From assembly GCA_021234155.1 (NCBI GenBank), contig JAJEKV010000045.1, positions 2,435,434 to 2,499,433 on the forward strand: a stretch of DNA of 64,000 bases, read 5' to 3'. Under the pieces are notes generated by a model that was given only the letters and a program-made list of their open reading frames with translations, was not told where the DNA came from and searched no databases. Origin of the DNA: Isoetes taiwanensis (Eukaryota; Streptophyta; Lycopodiopsida; Isoetales; Isoetaceae). A program made the position numbers and the translations under genes. Numbering within the stretch: position 1 is the stretch's first letter; each line of letters opens with the position of its first letter. Of this stretch, positions 47,576-58,230 are shown piece by piece.

Positions 47576-48689
47576 TTGCGCTTTTTGTTTGGAGAGAAAA
47601 AAAGGGGGAGGAAAGGAAATAATATGAACACTACATAATATTATTAACCTAATGGGCAAGGGATAACCATTAAGCTCAGATTAGTTTGCCCTAGAATGTG
47701 GAATTCCAGGGATGCTTGGTATCTTGTCCTCACAATGCCTCTCCTTTCCTGCTAATGCATTTGACATGGGTCACTGCTCAAGATGCTAAATTCCATGGAT
47801 GCGATATGGTAAGGAGTAATCATATTAATGTTTTTAGACTTACATACTGACTACATGCTAAGAAGTTTTGAATTCCAATTGACTGTTTTAACAGATGGTG
47901 CATTCTTGTTGGAAGTAAATCGTATCATATGGGGTCCTCGCATGCTACGGGTGGCATAAATGACGCCATTTTTAGCCCTAAATAATAGCGCTAATTAACG
48001 GGGTGTAATTGAATTTTTAAATTTTATTTTAGCACTAAATCCCGCCCATGGGATTCTAAACCATCGAACCTTTCTTTCTTTTCTTCTTTCTTGGATCGGA
48101 TTCAGAAACATAGCTACTCCCCATCGAGATCCCCGTACTCTGCTTGGTTAATTCCCTCGAGAAAGGGGGAATCAACCACCCCCCGATATTCTCGTTAATT
48201 TTGAATTTCCCTCTTGCCATAATACTAAAAAATAGTGCTAATGTGGGTGGACAAAAGGACACTAAAAATGAGACACCATAACATCGAGGACCCATGGCAT
48301 GGTGGATTTCGGGTATTTCTGGACCCCTAGTTAGTTATGAAACATATTGATAAGGATGGGCAAGTAGTAAAGAAGAGCAGAAGGTAGATTCGAATGCCAT
48401 TCAAGAACTACTATTTGAAATGTGCTATGAGCTGTAATGCATGAAAAAACATATTGTTGTATGGCAAAGACCTCTAAATAATAACTGCTATAATAAATGC
48501 TTGCATATCATCACTACGTAATGATAGCATCAGTCCACATTTCGCACGGTGAGTAGTTTCAACGTCCTAGAACAAATAATTGCAGATGACATCACTATTT
48601 GAAAACTCATTTTGATTAGGTTTAACTAGCCATTTAGATATTGAACCTTAAAAGGTTGCTTTCGTTAACGTTTTTCTTTTTCTTGACAG
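47576..48689. other. No recognised gene
   Basis: AT-rich; no supported coding region. Confidence 0.4.
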
Positions 48690-49245
48690 ATATGTAGTTA
48701 CAGAGACTTGCGTTGTCCATCAGCCCGAGGTTGTAAGAAATAGTGGAATAGGACAATTGCTTGTTTGGCCGAAGTGGTTGTTTAGAGTACCTGAACGTCT
48801 TAGACTATTTACAGAGAATGTTAGAAACGTTTTCGACCTAGATCCTCAATTGTGGGCAACACGAGTATAACACTACAAAAAGGTCTTGCCAGATCTTAGA
48901 ACCAGCAATATTAAGGAATGTGATAGACATGAACATCAAATATGGAGGTGTTGCAGCAACACTTATAGCCGATCCTATATGGGTCATGAATATAATCTCC
49001 TCCTATGCAAAGAACACATGTGGAGTTCTATACAATAAAGGTTTAGTTGGCACATTAAACGACTGATTAGTTTGTTGACATTTTCTTACAGTGTATGTGA
49101 AGATAGTTAATGCAAAGCAGTGCTCAAATGCAAGTGTGAGGCATTCTCAACTTATGCAACGAGTTATGACTTGCTTCATGTGGCGGGCTCTTGATAGCAT
49201 TCTAGTATTAATAACCTCGTTGTCTATCCCATTGAAGGAGATTTC
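48690..49245 (+). pseudogene. DUF248 (QUASIMODO-type) putative methyltransferase relic
   Basis: After a TTGACAG acceptor the frame gives WPKWLFRVPERLRLF and DLDPQLWATRV, a TAA stop, then HYKKVLPDL. A frameshift leads to RNVIDMNIKYGGVAATLI (family: RNVMDMNAGYGGFAAAL, the SAM-binding motif), WVMNIISSYAKNTCGVLYNK and GLVGT. After a short intron-like gap, CEAFSTYATSYDLLHVAGLF continues the same family (WCEAF-TYPRTYDLLH). These are Golgi pectin-methyltransferase-like proteins. One stop and at least one frameshift disable it, and a LINE (49247) lies directly after. N- and C-terminal parts are missing. Confidence 0.82.
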
Positions 49246-49246
49246 C

Positions 49247-49975
49247 CTTTTTTTTTTTTTGGAGGTAAGTATGTATATTATATTAATAAGAAAGTAAAAA
49301 CACGTAGATGAACCTTATGTTCAGATATCATCCATGAGCACAAGGGGAACCTGCCTACTCCCAAGGGGAGTTAGGGGGTTAACTGCCAAAGTTTAAGTCA
49401 GGCCAATGGCTACTTCCTCCGTGCTCCAAGAGCAACGGAAAAACATGTTGAAGCCTTGTATACTACCAATCTTATCTAGCTCCTTATCATAATTTCTGCC
49501 ATACTTCCTATGGTGCCCCAACCCTATCATTGCAACCTCCATATTGACGTACTTGCGTATTCGAGTGGTAGAGAGAATCAACTTTCCAATTGCAACATCA
49601 TACCTGTGTTTTCAGACTGCCCATAGAGCAATGTTGATGACTGAAGCTCTGGTCCGTGATCTAGCTGAAACCAATAAGATATGTGGCCACTTCCACTCAT
49701 CAGGGATCAAGTGAAGTATGGGTGAAGCCTAGTGCCAAAAGTGTACCACCATAGGACAGAAGAACAGGTGCTCCACTGATTCACATTGCCCACATCCTAG
49801 TGGGCAGAGATCTGATTCCACTATTTTCCTCCTTCTCAACCGAGACATGGTGCTGATTGCATCTTGGAGAGCTAACCATCAGAACAATTGTATCTTCTTG
49901 GAGCACCAGCATTGCCAGGAACCCACTAAGAATTGCAGGAACACCTCATCTGTGACATTCAGGCTGGCCAGAACC
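49247..49975 (-). mobile_element. LINE fragment, poly(A) tail, zinc-binding C-terminus
   Basis: A T14 run at 49247-49260 marks the tail. The minus strand encodes a decayed RVT zinc-binding region: a frame near 49800 reads like CPLGCG-x-CESVEHLFFCP with substitutions, then PDEWKWPH-like sequence. It interrupts the DUF248 methyltransferase relic. Possible imperfect target copies (TTGAAGGAGA and TTGAAGGGAGA) flank it. Confidence 0.65.
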
Positions 49976-50016
49976 TTGAAGGGAGAGAGGTTCCTTTTTA
50001 AACAAGGTTGCAAATT

Positions 50017-50044
50017 AAATGGGAGTGTTGCAGCACTCCCATTT
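50017..50044. repeat. 11-bp perfect inverted repeat
   Basis: AAATGGGAGTG and CACTCCCATTT around a TTGCAG loop. It lies between the LINE fragment and the ParB-methyltransferase gene. 50045-50355 has no recognised gene. Confidence 0.85.
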
Positions 50045-51080
50045 GAAAGATTCCTTTAGAAAAAACATGTCATTCTAAAAAGTGGGCTTTTTTAAGAGAG
50101 GTTTAAAGTTTCAGGAGTATCAGTTTTTTTTTGGGCCTAGTTTTGGGGTATTTTTTGGACACGACTTTCGTTTTGGTAGTGAAGCACGTGAAAATACCAA
50201 AATTGAGACATGAGTACAAAATTATTTGTAGGTGGATGTATAAAAAAACACAAATTTAGTAAAAATAACAATAATAATTTCTTTACTGTTTTTTTGTTAC
50301 ATCAGTAATGGCAATCAATAATAAATATCAGTAATTAACCACAGCAAAAGGTCTGTCAGAGATCTAAATTGTAGTCTTCTTCATTTTTCTTACTGCTCTC
50401 TGCTTGGTCGATTTGTATCTTCTCACCGTTTTCTGGTGACTTAGGCTTCTCAGTGTCAGTAGTTGATTCCGGTATGGCAGCAAGAGCTACTTCTTTCAAC
50501 TCTGCAAAAGTAGCTTCGTCATCTAAGGAGCTTGTAAAGGGAGGCTGTATTTCCGATGATGTCATCTTAGCAAAATCAGAATTAGACTTTGCCCCCAACT
50601 CTTGATTCTCGTCTGGTAGAGTTGGTAAAGCAGCAAGTCTCATTTTAATGAAACTGACAGCCTCCTTATCAATATCAATGGCTACACAGTTACGGCCCTT
50701 CTTAAGTGCACAAGCAATAGTTGTACCGTAGTCGAAAATGCTGTCGAAAGCACCCAATCTCCCCGGACGTGAGAACATGTCCGTAAGATGGTTAATCAAC
50801 TTCGTGGCTTCCGATAGTGATTCACTATTCTTCCTTGTGCACTAGGGTCCCGCAGCTTCTCGCAAAACCATTTGGAAACTCCAACACGCTCGAAAAGTTC
50901 GACACGCCTTCTTTGTGTTGAAGTGTTCCATTGCACGTTTCCCATCAAAACTCCAATAGCGGCGTGGAGATATTCGACTTTACTCAAGCAGTCTAGGGCC
51001 TCCGCCATGGTAATTTATATTTGTCTTGTACCTTAAGAACAAAAAAGAAAAGAGGATTTAAGTATAGTACCAAGGAAACG

Positions 51081-51092
51081 TATTCCGGAATA
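51081..51092. repeat. Palindrome TATTCCGGAATA
   Basis: Perfect 12-bp palindrome in intron 4 of the ParB-methyltransferase gene. A sister site, TATTCCAGAATA, lies at 51162-51173 in the same intron, and GTATTCCAGAATAC lies at 52728-52741 in intron 1. Confidence 0.9.
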
Positions 51093-51899
51093 GAAACTCC
51101 TAACATTGCTCGCAGGTGTTACTAAAAGGAAAAGAACTTAAAACAAATATAAGGACATATGTATTCCAGAATAAGTGCTTACCAAACCATGTTTTCATAG
51201 CCAGCTTGCGTAGGGGAACCAAAATGATTTTTAAAACCAGCTTCCACAAGGCCGGATTGCATGCTTGAGTGAAATACGACCAACCTCCAATGTTTTGCCG
51301 TGGTAATCTGCTTTATGCCGTCGACGAAAGCATTAAACTCAGAGTTTTTAAATGGCTGGTCGTCGTAGCGGCTGTCTTTGAGCTTGAATCCATATGGAAG
51401 GTCAGCTACTACCAAGGTAAAATCTTGGGGCTTTATTGATTCGGGTAATTTGGTGCAATCACCGTGTACAATAGAGAATAGGTTATTTTGATCGAACATT
51501 GTAAACCTTTCGTAATCGGCGGGCTCAAAATCCAGAACACGCTTGTCCGCCAGCGTCCTTTCTTTCGCTACCGTCCCTCGACCAAGTGCATGAAGCCCTC
51601 CGGCAGGTCTTTGTTTTTCTTTTTGCTCTGCAAAAAAGAACGTCTTAGTAACAATAAAAACAACAATATAAAAAACAAATCAACATACCCAGCCTTCAAA
51701 ATTTGAGGCATACTGGACAATCCTTTTGTCTGAGGTTGCGACAGGATAAAGCTCTTTGCACCTTTCGGTTGTCAACATTTAATTGCTCCATTAAGGTGTT
51801 TGACATGTGATGACATTTTTTCGGGTCGTAATACCACACAAACGTTAGAAGGAAGAAAACTAAGAAGGAAAGCAACAAGAAAGAACTATTCAAAAGCGT

Positions 51900-52010
51900 A
51901 AGCCAAAGTGTATTCCGAATACACTTTGGCTTCGGTTTGAGCCAAAGTGTATTCGGAATACACTTTGGCCCCTCACGAAAGACAAAGTGTATTCCAGAAT
52001 ACACTTTGGC
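51900..52010. repeat. Three long palindromes of one family
   Basis: 51900-51932 has 15-bp arms (AAGCCAAAGTGTATT) around CCG. 51941-51969 has 13-bp arms around CGG. 51983-52008 has 12-bp arms around CA. All share AAAGTGTATTC. They lie in intron 2 of the ParB-methyltransferase gene. A fourth, at 54315-54350, lies between the two divergent genes, with one arm mismatch. Confidence 0.93.
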
Positions 52011-52117
52011 TCACACACGAAAGCCAGCTGAGATTAGTGCAACTTTGAATGAAATGGGGAAGACATTTCTATACAAAAGGTAACTAACTGCATTAGGATG
52101 TTAGCATTTTAATATTC

Positions 52118-52377
52118 ACGCCAGTCGTGCTTTCAATTCAATTGAATTCACGCGCGGCCTGGTTTCATAAATTGAATTCACGCCAGGCGTGTTTTCAAAT
52201 CAAACCAATTCACGCCATGCGTGTTTTCAAATCAATTGAATTCACGCCAGGCGTGTTTTCAAATCAACCTGGTTTCATAAATTGAATTCACGCCAGGCGT
52301 GTTTTCAAATCAAACCAATTCACGCCAGGCGTGTTTTCAAATCAATCGAATTCACGCCAGGCGTGTTTTCAAATACA
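52118..52377. repeat. Array of CACGCC-GGCGTG palindromes, 110-bp period
   Basis: Eight sites (52118, 52149, 52179, 52211, 52243, 52289, 52321, 52353) spaced 30-46 bp. Most read CACGCCAGGCGTG, followed by TTTTCAAATCAA. Three sites repeat exactly 110 bp later, showing a higher-order duplication. The array is in intron 2 of the ParB-methyltransferase gene, directly before an AATACACTTTGGC half-site at 52371-52384. Confidence 0.93.
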
Positions 52378-54110
52378 CTTTGGCTTTCGTGTGTGAGCCA
52401 GTATTTTTCGAACTACACTTCTCCCTACCAAACAAAAACCCAAAGTGGCATTCTTACTTGTGGAGCTCCTTGGACATTTCTTCGAGAGTAAATTCTTTAT
52501 CGACAACCTTTTGCAGTAGCCTTTCTAGTATATCCATATCTGTAAAGCCCTGCATTTCTCGCCACACAGTGATTGTCATTTCCTTTTTGGGGACGTCGGA
52601 TCCTTTTTTCTTTTCGGAGACCTTGCCTTTGCTTTTCAAATCACCACGCTCGAACATGGTGAATATTTCGTTTTGGAGGTCCCAAATCTGGAGAGAAGAA
52701 ATCGATATCAGTGGGAGGGCTGCAGGGGTATTCCAGAATACAAAAACAACTTACTCTGCCATCTCTGAAGGCTAGCTGGAACCAGTTGTCGTGTGGTATT
52801 AGAGACTGCCGTTTGTTAGCCTCGTCGTATTTGAGGCAGCACTCCACAGCACACGCTTCCTTTAGTTCCAATGAGTATTGTGGTTTCTTCAAATCATCTC
52901 CATATTTTTCTTTGAATATCATATATTCCCTGTGCATGAACCTGATTTTGTCGACAAAGCTCATTTTCAGCTTATATTCGTTGTCAGCATTGTGCGTGTT
53001 GGCAATGATTTTGGCTTCTTCGTCTGTCAGGCCACAGTAAACATCGCAGAGCACAGAGAGATATCTTGGATTATTTTTTTCTTTGTACAACTGTCTCCTT
53101 GCTTTGAAACTGTGGTTTCCCCCAAGGACGTAGTGCATGTAAGTGTCAGCATTTTCTCCGTCGTAGTCCTTGGGGTTCATGCGGGTTCTGTCAACAAGAA
53201 CAACAATTGGAGCAACATGGGCATTGGGGTTGCTCCTTATTCTGTCCTTTAAATTTCTTAAATGATCAGCATAGATTTTTCGAACCTGAAGGGGGCGCTC
53301 ACTAGCTTCATTCTTCGGTGGCAACCTCATGGAAGTTACTGGCAAGTATATTACTCCTTGAACGTACTTGTTAAGATTTATTTGTTCCATCCTCTCTGAG
53401 GTCTTATCCACCTTCTTTTCTTTAATGGCCACCCCAGGAGCCTTGCCCTTTCCCTTCTTCGTTTTTGGTTGTTCCTCGTCGATTTCAGCAACTTCAAGCT
53501 GCTTTACCTTCCGCTTCTTTGGTTCCTTAGCGGCTATGGTGGCTCTTGGCCTGCTTTGTTTTTTTGGCGGCACTGGCGGAACATCTGCTTCTTGTTCTTG
53601 GGCTCACTGAAGGACTCCCTGATGGGCTCCTCGATAATCAGAAGTTTAAGTTTTCGCTTTGTTGTGCTTCAATCTCATTGATTATCACATCGGCGGTTTC
53701 TTGTTGATGTAGTGAGACACATACTTGTAAAGTGCCGGCGGGTTTACTTTGACCATTCTAAAGTAGGCTTCATCAACATGAATAAATCCTTGGGACGTCG
53801 CAAAAGGATAGTCGCCTCGTTGTCCTAACTCCCTGGGCTATTTCACTAACAACTTGTATGGTGCCCATGCAAACAAACTCTCGTCATCGTGACCTTTTAT
53901 TCCCCAAAGACTCAGACAAACATGCAAGAAGGTAAGGGTATCGTACTTTCTAGATGTTCCCTAGTAAAGAACCACGAAGGTTTGAGGGTTTTCGTAAATC
54001 GCAGCGCAAAGATCGCCTTCAACCCTTCTCTGTGGGTGCGGCTTCTGGGACATCTTGATGGGCTTCTTCTGATGTTTCTTGCCGCTTTCTTGCCTGTACA
54101 CATTTAAGTG

Positions 54111-54365
54111 TAAACACGACTTTTTTAGTGAAAACAATGGGCGTAAAGCTATTCCGTATCACAAAATGTCTTAAACAAAAGACAAAAATAGTACAAAAAC
54201 AGGTCAAAAAGGCAAAAACAAGAGTGCAACCTTGACACAAAAATAGGCTTAAACAAGTCTAAAAAGCCTAAAAAACGCCTAAAAATAGCGCAAGAAAAGA
54301 CCTTTCAAACCTAGAAGGCGAAAGTGTATTCCAGAATACACCTTCGCCTTCGCGTGAGGTGTATT
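54111..54365. promoter_or_regulatory. Divergent intergenic region with palindrome
   Basis: Separates the minus-strand ParB-methyltransferase gene from the plus-strand transposase-like gene. Contains the 54315-54350 palindrome (AAGGCGAAAGTGTATTC arm) and a further GGTGTATTCACC at about 54358-54369. A shared promoter is inferred from layout only. Confidence 0.45.
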
Positions 54366-57007
54366 CACCAGGACTTCACTACAAATGAGGACGATGCTCC
54401 AGCATGCACTCCTCTTCACACAACGGTTGTGACACATGGCTTTGCAGAATTCCAGTCCGCTCTAAAGGAGATGTTTGCAAGAACTCCTTTTCAAGATGGT
54501 ACAAGAACAGCTGATGCCACAACCTCTTATGGGCCATCACCATCATTTAACACTGTACCACTGCCTTTTCCGGGAACAACTTCACGTGGTCTGTTTTCCT
54601 CTACAAACACACCACTCAGGACAGAGGAAGTCACTCCCAGAGTAGAAGTTTCATCAGAAGATGAAAACCCCAACGAGGAACAAAGAGATTACATGTTCTC
54701 CAGCCAATCTTCGAAGAAATTCAAGGTGGATTTTGGTTTGAGGGCGTGCTCCTCTGTAAGAAGAAGAAATCTTATGGATGAACACAAAATGAGGAAACTC
54801 TTGAGAACTAAATGCTGCTCATTGGGTTGCATTAATGATTTAACATGGCTAAATTACAGGCGTTAGAGACAACTACGTTCCATGACATTGGCGGACCAGA
54901 ATGCCTACTTAGCTTATCATGTAAGACCAGATCGCAACACCTTCTTGCACTACATTAACCGTGAAGAAGTTTGCCGAAATGTTTTATGGTTGTCCACCGC
55001 TTAGGGTCCACCGTAATGTCTAGAATACATAAAAGATCTGGACAAAAATCCAAAGAATCGATGATCATTGTGGACCAAGAAGAGTTGTAACCATGCATGC
55101 CCTTGTGCCGTGGTCATGGATGGAGAAATATTTTAGAGAAACATGTGAGAAGCTACCTAACAAAGAACATGTATCATTTAATCGATAACATCACCAAAAA
55201 GATGTTTTCAATGAGTACAAAGAGACTTGCACTCAGCTTCAGCACATCTCTTACTCACACTTCACCAGACTGTGGAAAAGTGAATTCGGTCTTGTGAAAA
55301 TTCCCAGAAAACATAGAATGTCTGTTTGCTCAAGGTGTGCAGAATTAAAGAGTCAACGAGAAACTGCAAAGACAGAGGTCGAAAGAAGTAAGCTCACGTT
55401 CTCCAATCTCTCACTTGTTTTAAAGAAAATGCTTTGACCTGATTTCTTCTACAGATATTGTGCAATGAACCTTGCCGGGACATCGGAACAACAAGAAGCC
55501 AGAGAGAAGAAAGCTTTGCCAAGCCTGTAAAAAAAAAAAAAGCTCTTGAATGTCCACTGCAATATATGTCTGTTGTGATTGATGGAATGGACCAAAAAAA
55601 AACTACTCTACCACATTTCTTGAACATTCCTAAAGATGTGCCAGAGGAATGTTTTGTTAAGGTCCACCTTGTAGGAGCTATGGTCTTCAAAGGAAGTCTA
55701 AAGTGCAAAGTATTTTTGACATATCCAAACTTGCATGGTGACCCGAACCTCACAATTACAATTCTTAACAAGGTCCTGTGCGAGCAAGAGCAATTACCAC
55801 CAGTGCTTTACCTGCAACTTGACAACACTACAAGGGAGAACAAGAATCAAACACTCTTTGCATACTGTGCTATGTTAGTGGAGCTAGGGATCTTTAGAAA
55901 AGTGAAGCTCGGTTTCTTACTTGTAGGCCACACTCATGATCAAATTGACCAAATGTTCAAAGAGATTTTCTCGGGCGCCTTTTAGAAGGAAGAAGGCTTT
56001 TCTCTTCCTACACTAATTGAATTATTGAAGATTCTTACACTCCCACTCCAAAGGATCGATCTTCTTAAGGAGATCGCTGATTTCAGAGAGTTTGTTTTTC
56101 TCAACGTTCGAGGCAGAGAACAAGTCGTGAACAAGTTGAATGATCTCACCTTTCAACATCACATCAAGTTCTACTTGAAGGATGGCTGAAGTTTCTTTAC
56201 AGGGAAGAAGTATACCACAACTAAATTTGGAGTCCACGGAGGGATTACGCTTCCTTAAATATATTCGAGACACTTCCTTCATAGAACGCAAGAACAACTT
56301 CCTCTCAAAAATCCTAAGGAGTCCAAGGTAAGAAAAGTACCCCAGAAGTCATCCTTAAAAGCCATTGAAAATGGAATTTCCTCAGTGCTTTAAGTACTTC
56401 TTAGAAGAAGATCGGATGTGGTGGAGTAATTTATTTCTAACGTAAAATTGTTGTGAAAAATATAGCTCTAAGACAGTTGCAAGAACCATTTGGATGGCCT
56501 AACACCTTCCATCAACCCCAAAGACCAAGGTGTCCAAGCAATGCTACATTAGCACCTGCAGTAGAAGAAGATGAGGATCGAGTCATGTACCTCGGACCAA
56601 GACGCAGGAATGAGCCTCAAGGTAATATTACAGAAATTACCAAGGGTATGCTAATTGCTCTTCCAACTGAGGAGGATGACAAAGGTCGACCTTTCTGGAT
56701 AGCAAAAGTGCTTGACACAGTCAAGGAGGAAGGCTTAGTCACTAAACTCAAGATTCATTGGCTTGCAACACGCTCAGAAAATGCTTTTGAAGGTAGATAT
56801 GAGTTAGAAATGAGAAGCCAAGGAAAGGGGAGAAAGTCCAAGAAGGTGGGTTGTAGGGATGAGCTGATCCTTAATGACGTGACTATATTGTGCTATGATT
56901 TTAAATTGAAATCTGACAATCGTCTACGCCAGAGGACTATCAATTTGCTTAAAAAAGCTTGTAATTACGAAGAAGAGGATGAAGAAGGTGGTGGCAATGC
57001 TATATAA
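54366..57007 (+). pseudogene. Transposase-like protein (DUF7869-type), decayed
   Basis: The order of conserved parts is: KCCSLGCINDLTWLNYRR (54800); HYINREEVCRNVL (54950); SHFTRLWKSEFGLVKIPRKH then VCSRCAELKSQ (55250-55345), with a Cys pair; an apparent intron 55388-55454; YMSVVIDGMDQKKTTLPHF (55570); PPVLYLQLDNTTRENKN (55800); LLVGHTHDQIDQMF (55920); and a C-terminal domain GMLIALPTEEDDKGRPFWI then VTKLKIHWLAT (56640-56790). The D of IDGMD, the D of QLDN and the GHTHDQID block are spaced like an RNase H-fold (DDE-like) core. I recall this as the domain filed as DUF7869, found in expanded, transposon-like plant and animal families; that recall is unverified. At least three frame changes or stops (near 54866, 54995, 55985) show decay. 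Confidence 0.65.
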
Positions 57008-57289
57008 ATGAACATGATGACGTCCTGGATCCCTCCTTTATCACTCCTCATACCTTTGCACATAACTGAGTCTTAGAAAAAGACTGTAAATTTTGCATGT
57101 GAATATGAAGATTCTATCTTCAAATTTTGAGAATACTACAGTTTCAGTTACGGACTAACTTCAATTTTTTGTGAAATATTTTATCCTCTGAAATTAGGGT
57201 TTCTCTCGTAAAATATACTTCAAGAACATTCTATTTGCTAAGAAAAATGACACTTTAAAAAAGTCAATTCTTTCGTTGCACAAAAAAAT
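57008..57289. other. 3' flank of transposase-like gene
   Basis: AT-rich. If the 50-57 kb block is one element, its right end should lie here, but no inverted repeat to the 50.0-50.3 kb side was found. Confidence 0.4.
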
Positions 57290-58230
57290 TAGTCACTTTT
57301 GGGGGGGTCAAAATAGAATTTCATGCATCTTTTTTTTTTTAACCTCGTTTTACCCCTTTTTTGTAAAAAAAAAAAAGGGGAATCTTTGAGGAATATTCCT
57401 TTCGCTCTCGTTTCGATGATTTGCTCCCATTTAATACGCAACTTTGTTTTTAGCCTGTAAATCCCACTTACTGAGTATCCCTCTTGCCCTTCAATCTCCC
57501 AGAGCTCACCAAGGCACAATCCTTGACCAGTCATGCACATTAGCCAAAATGCATCTAAATATACTCTTGTCCAACACACTAGCTTGTTTGAGCCGATTTT
57601 GGAGTTCAGACCAAGACAACCATTGACCATCCAACCACACATCAGCTAAGTGGCGGATCCCTTGTTGTCTCCACCTCGAATATATACGGGGGTGGACCAG
57701 AGCCAGGGGTAGCCCACGCTTTTCCCATACTGTTGTGTTCTAGAAGATGCTAAGGCCCCCCACTTCCACCAGGGTGGCTTTAGGTGGAAAACCTCTATAA
57801 CCTCTTGCCATGCACTGAGTAGACCTCGCATAACAGAAGATACACCACGTGGCATAGAGACTGAGTAAAAGAAGGAGCTTACCTCCTCCATGGGAACTGA
57901 TGGCCTGCATAAGGGTGCATTTGCCTAGCCAGGATCGAACAAAGTGAAGCGCAGGTGATTGCTCCCCCATAAGAGATCTCCAGATTATTTTTGCTGCCAG
58001 GACCTGAGCTTGCAACAGTAGCTCCTTGCAGCCCAATCCACCATCTCTCATGTCTCTGCATACCTCAGACCATGCAAGTTCAGAGGGACCATTCCATATG
58101 AACATCCTGATCATCCTCTGAAGCTTCTCGTAGACTGTTTTAGGGCCCACGAGGACCGAGGAGCAGAAGACATGTGGGGATCCAAGCACAACATTGGCTA
58201 CCGTCACTCTACCCACTATAGAGAGGCTTC
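57290..58230 (-). mobile_element. LINE C-terminal fragment
   Basis: The minus-strand frame 58216-57740 reads GRVTVANVVLGSPHVFCSSV, EKLQRMIRMFIWNGPSELAW and RDMRDGGLGCKELLLQAQVL, the region after the RT catalytic core of plant LINEs (RVQ-x-IKSVL ... FLW ... GGLG). WLMCMTGQGLCLGELWEIEG continues it at 57560. T-runs near 57331-57341 may be the poly(A) tail. Inactive fragment. Confidence 0.7.

Larger units (their letters stand above)
50356..54110 (-). pseudogene. ParB-like domain + N6/N4-type DNA methyltransferase, decayed
   Basis: Minus-strand exons: 5' part about 54110 to 52755, then 52687-52458, 51761-51689, 51625-51183 and 51031 to 50356, with phase-compatible introns. The 5' frame holds FATSQGFIHVDEAYFRMVKV, then a Lys/Arg-rich, probably nuclear-targeting stretch (PPKKQSRPRATIAAKEPKKR). 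A ParB/Srx-like domain follows, with HYVLGGNHSFKARRQLYKE and IIANTHNADNEYKLKMSFVD. The methyltransferase part has motif IV as VVADLPYGFKL (51400) and motif I as FDYGTTIACALKKGRNCVAI (50730); the IV-before-I order is that of beta-class N6-adenine/N4-cytosine enzymes. Decay shows as TAG stops near 53945 and 53842 and frameshifts near 53680, 53640, 50987 and 50815. Family links are by eye. Confidence 0.7.

Noticed and set aside
52118-52377. CRISPR array
   Set aside because: Spacing is regular, but repeats are short palindromes, spacers are not unique (110-bp super-repeat), and the block lies in an intron of a eukaryotic gene.
53368-53610. Plus-strand ORFs opposite the ParB-like exon
   Set aside because: Shadows of a strong minus-strand coding exon.
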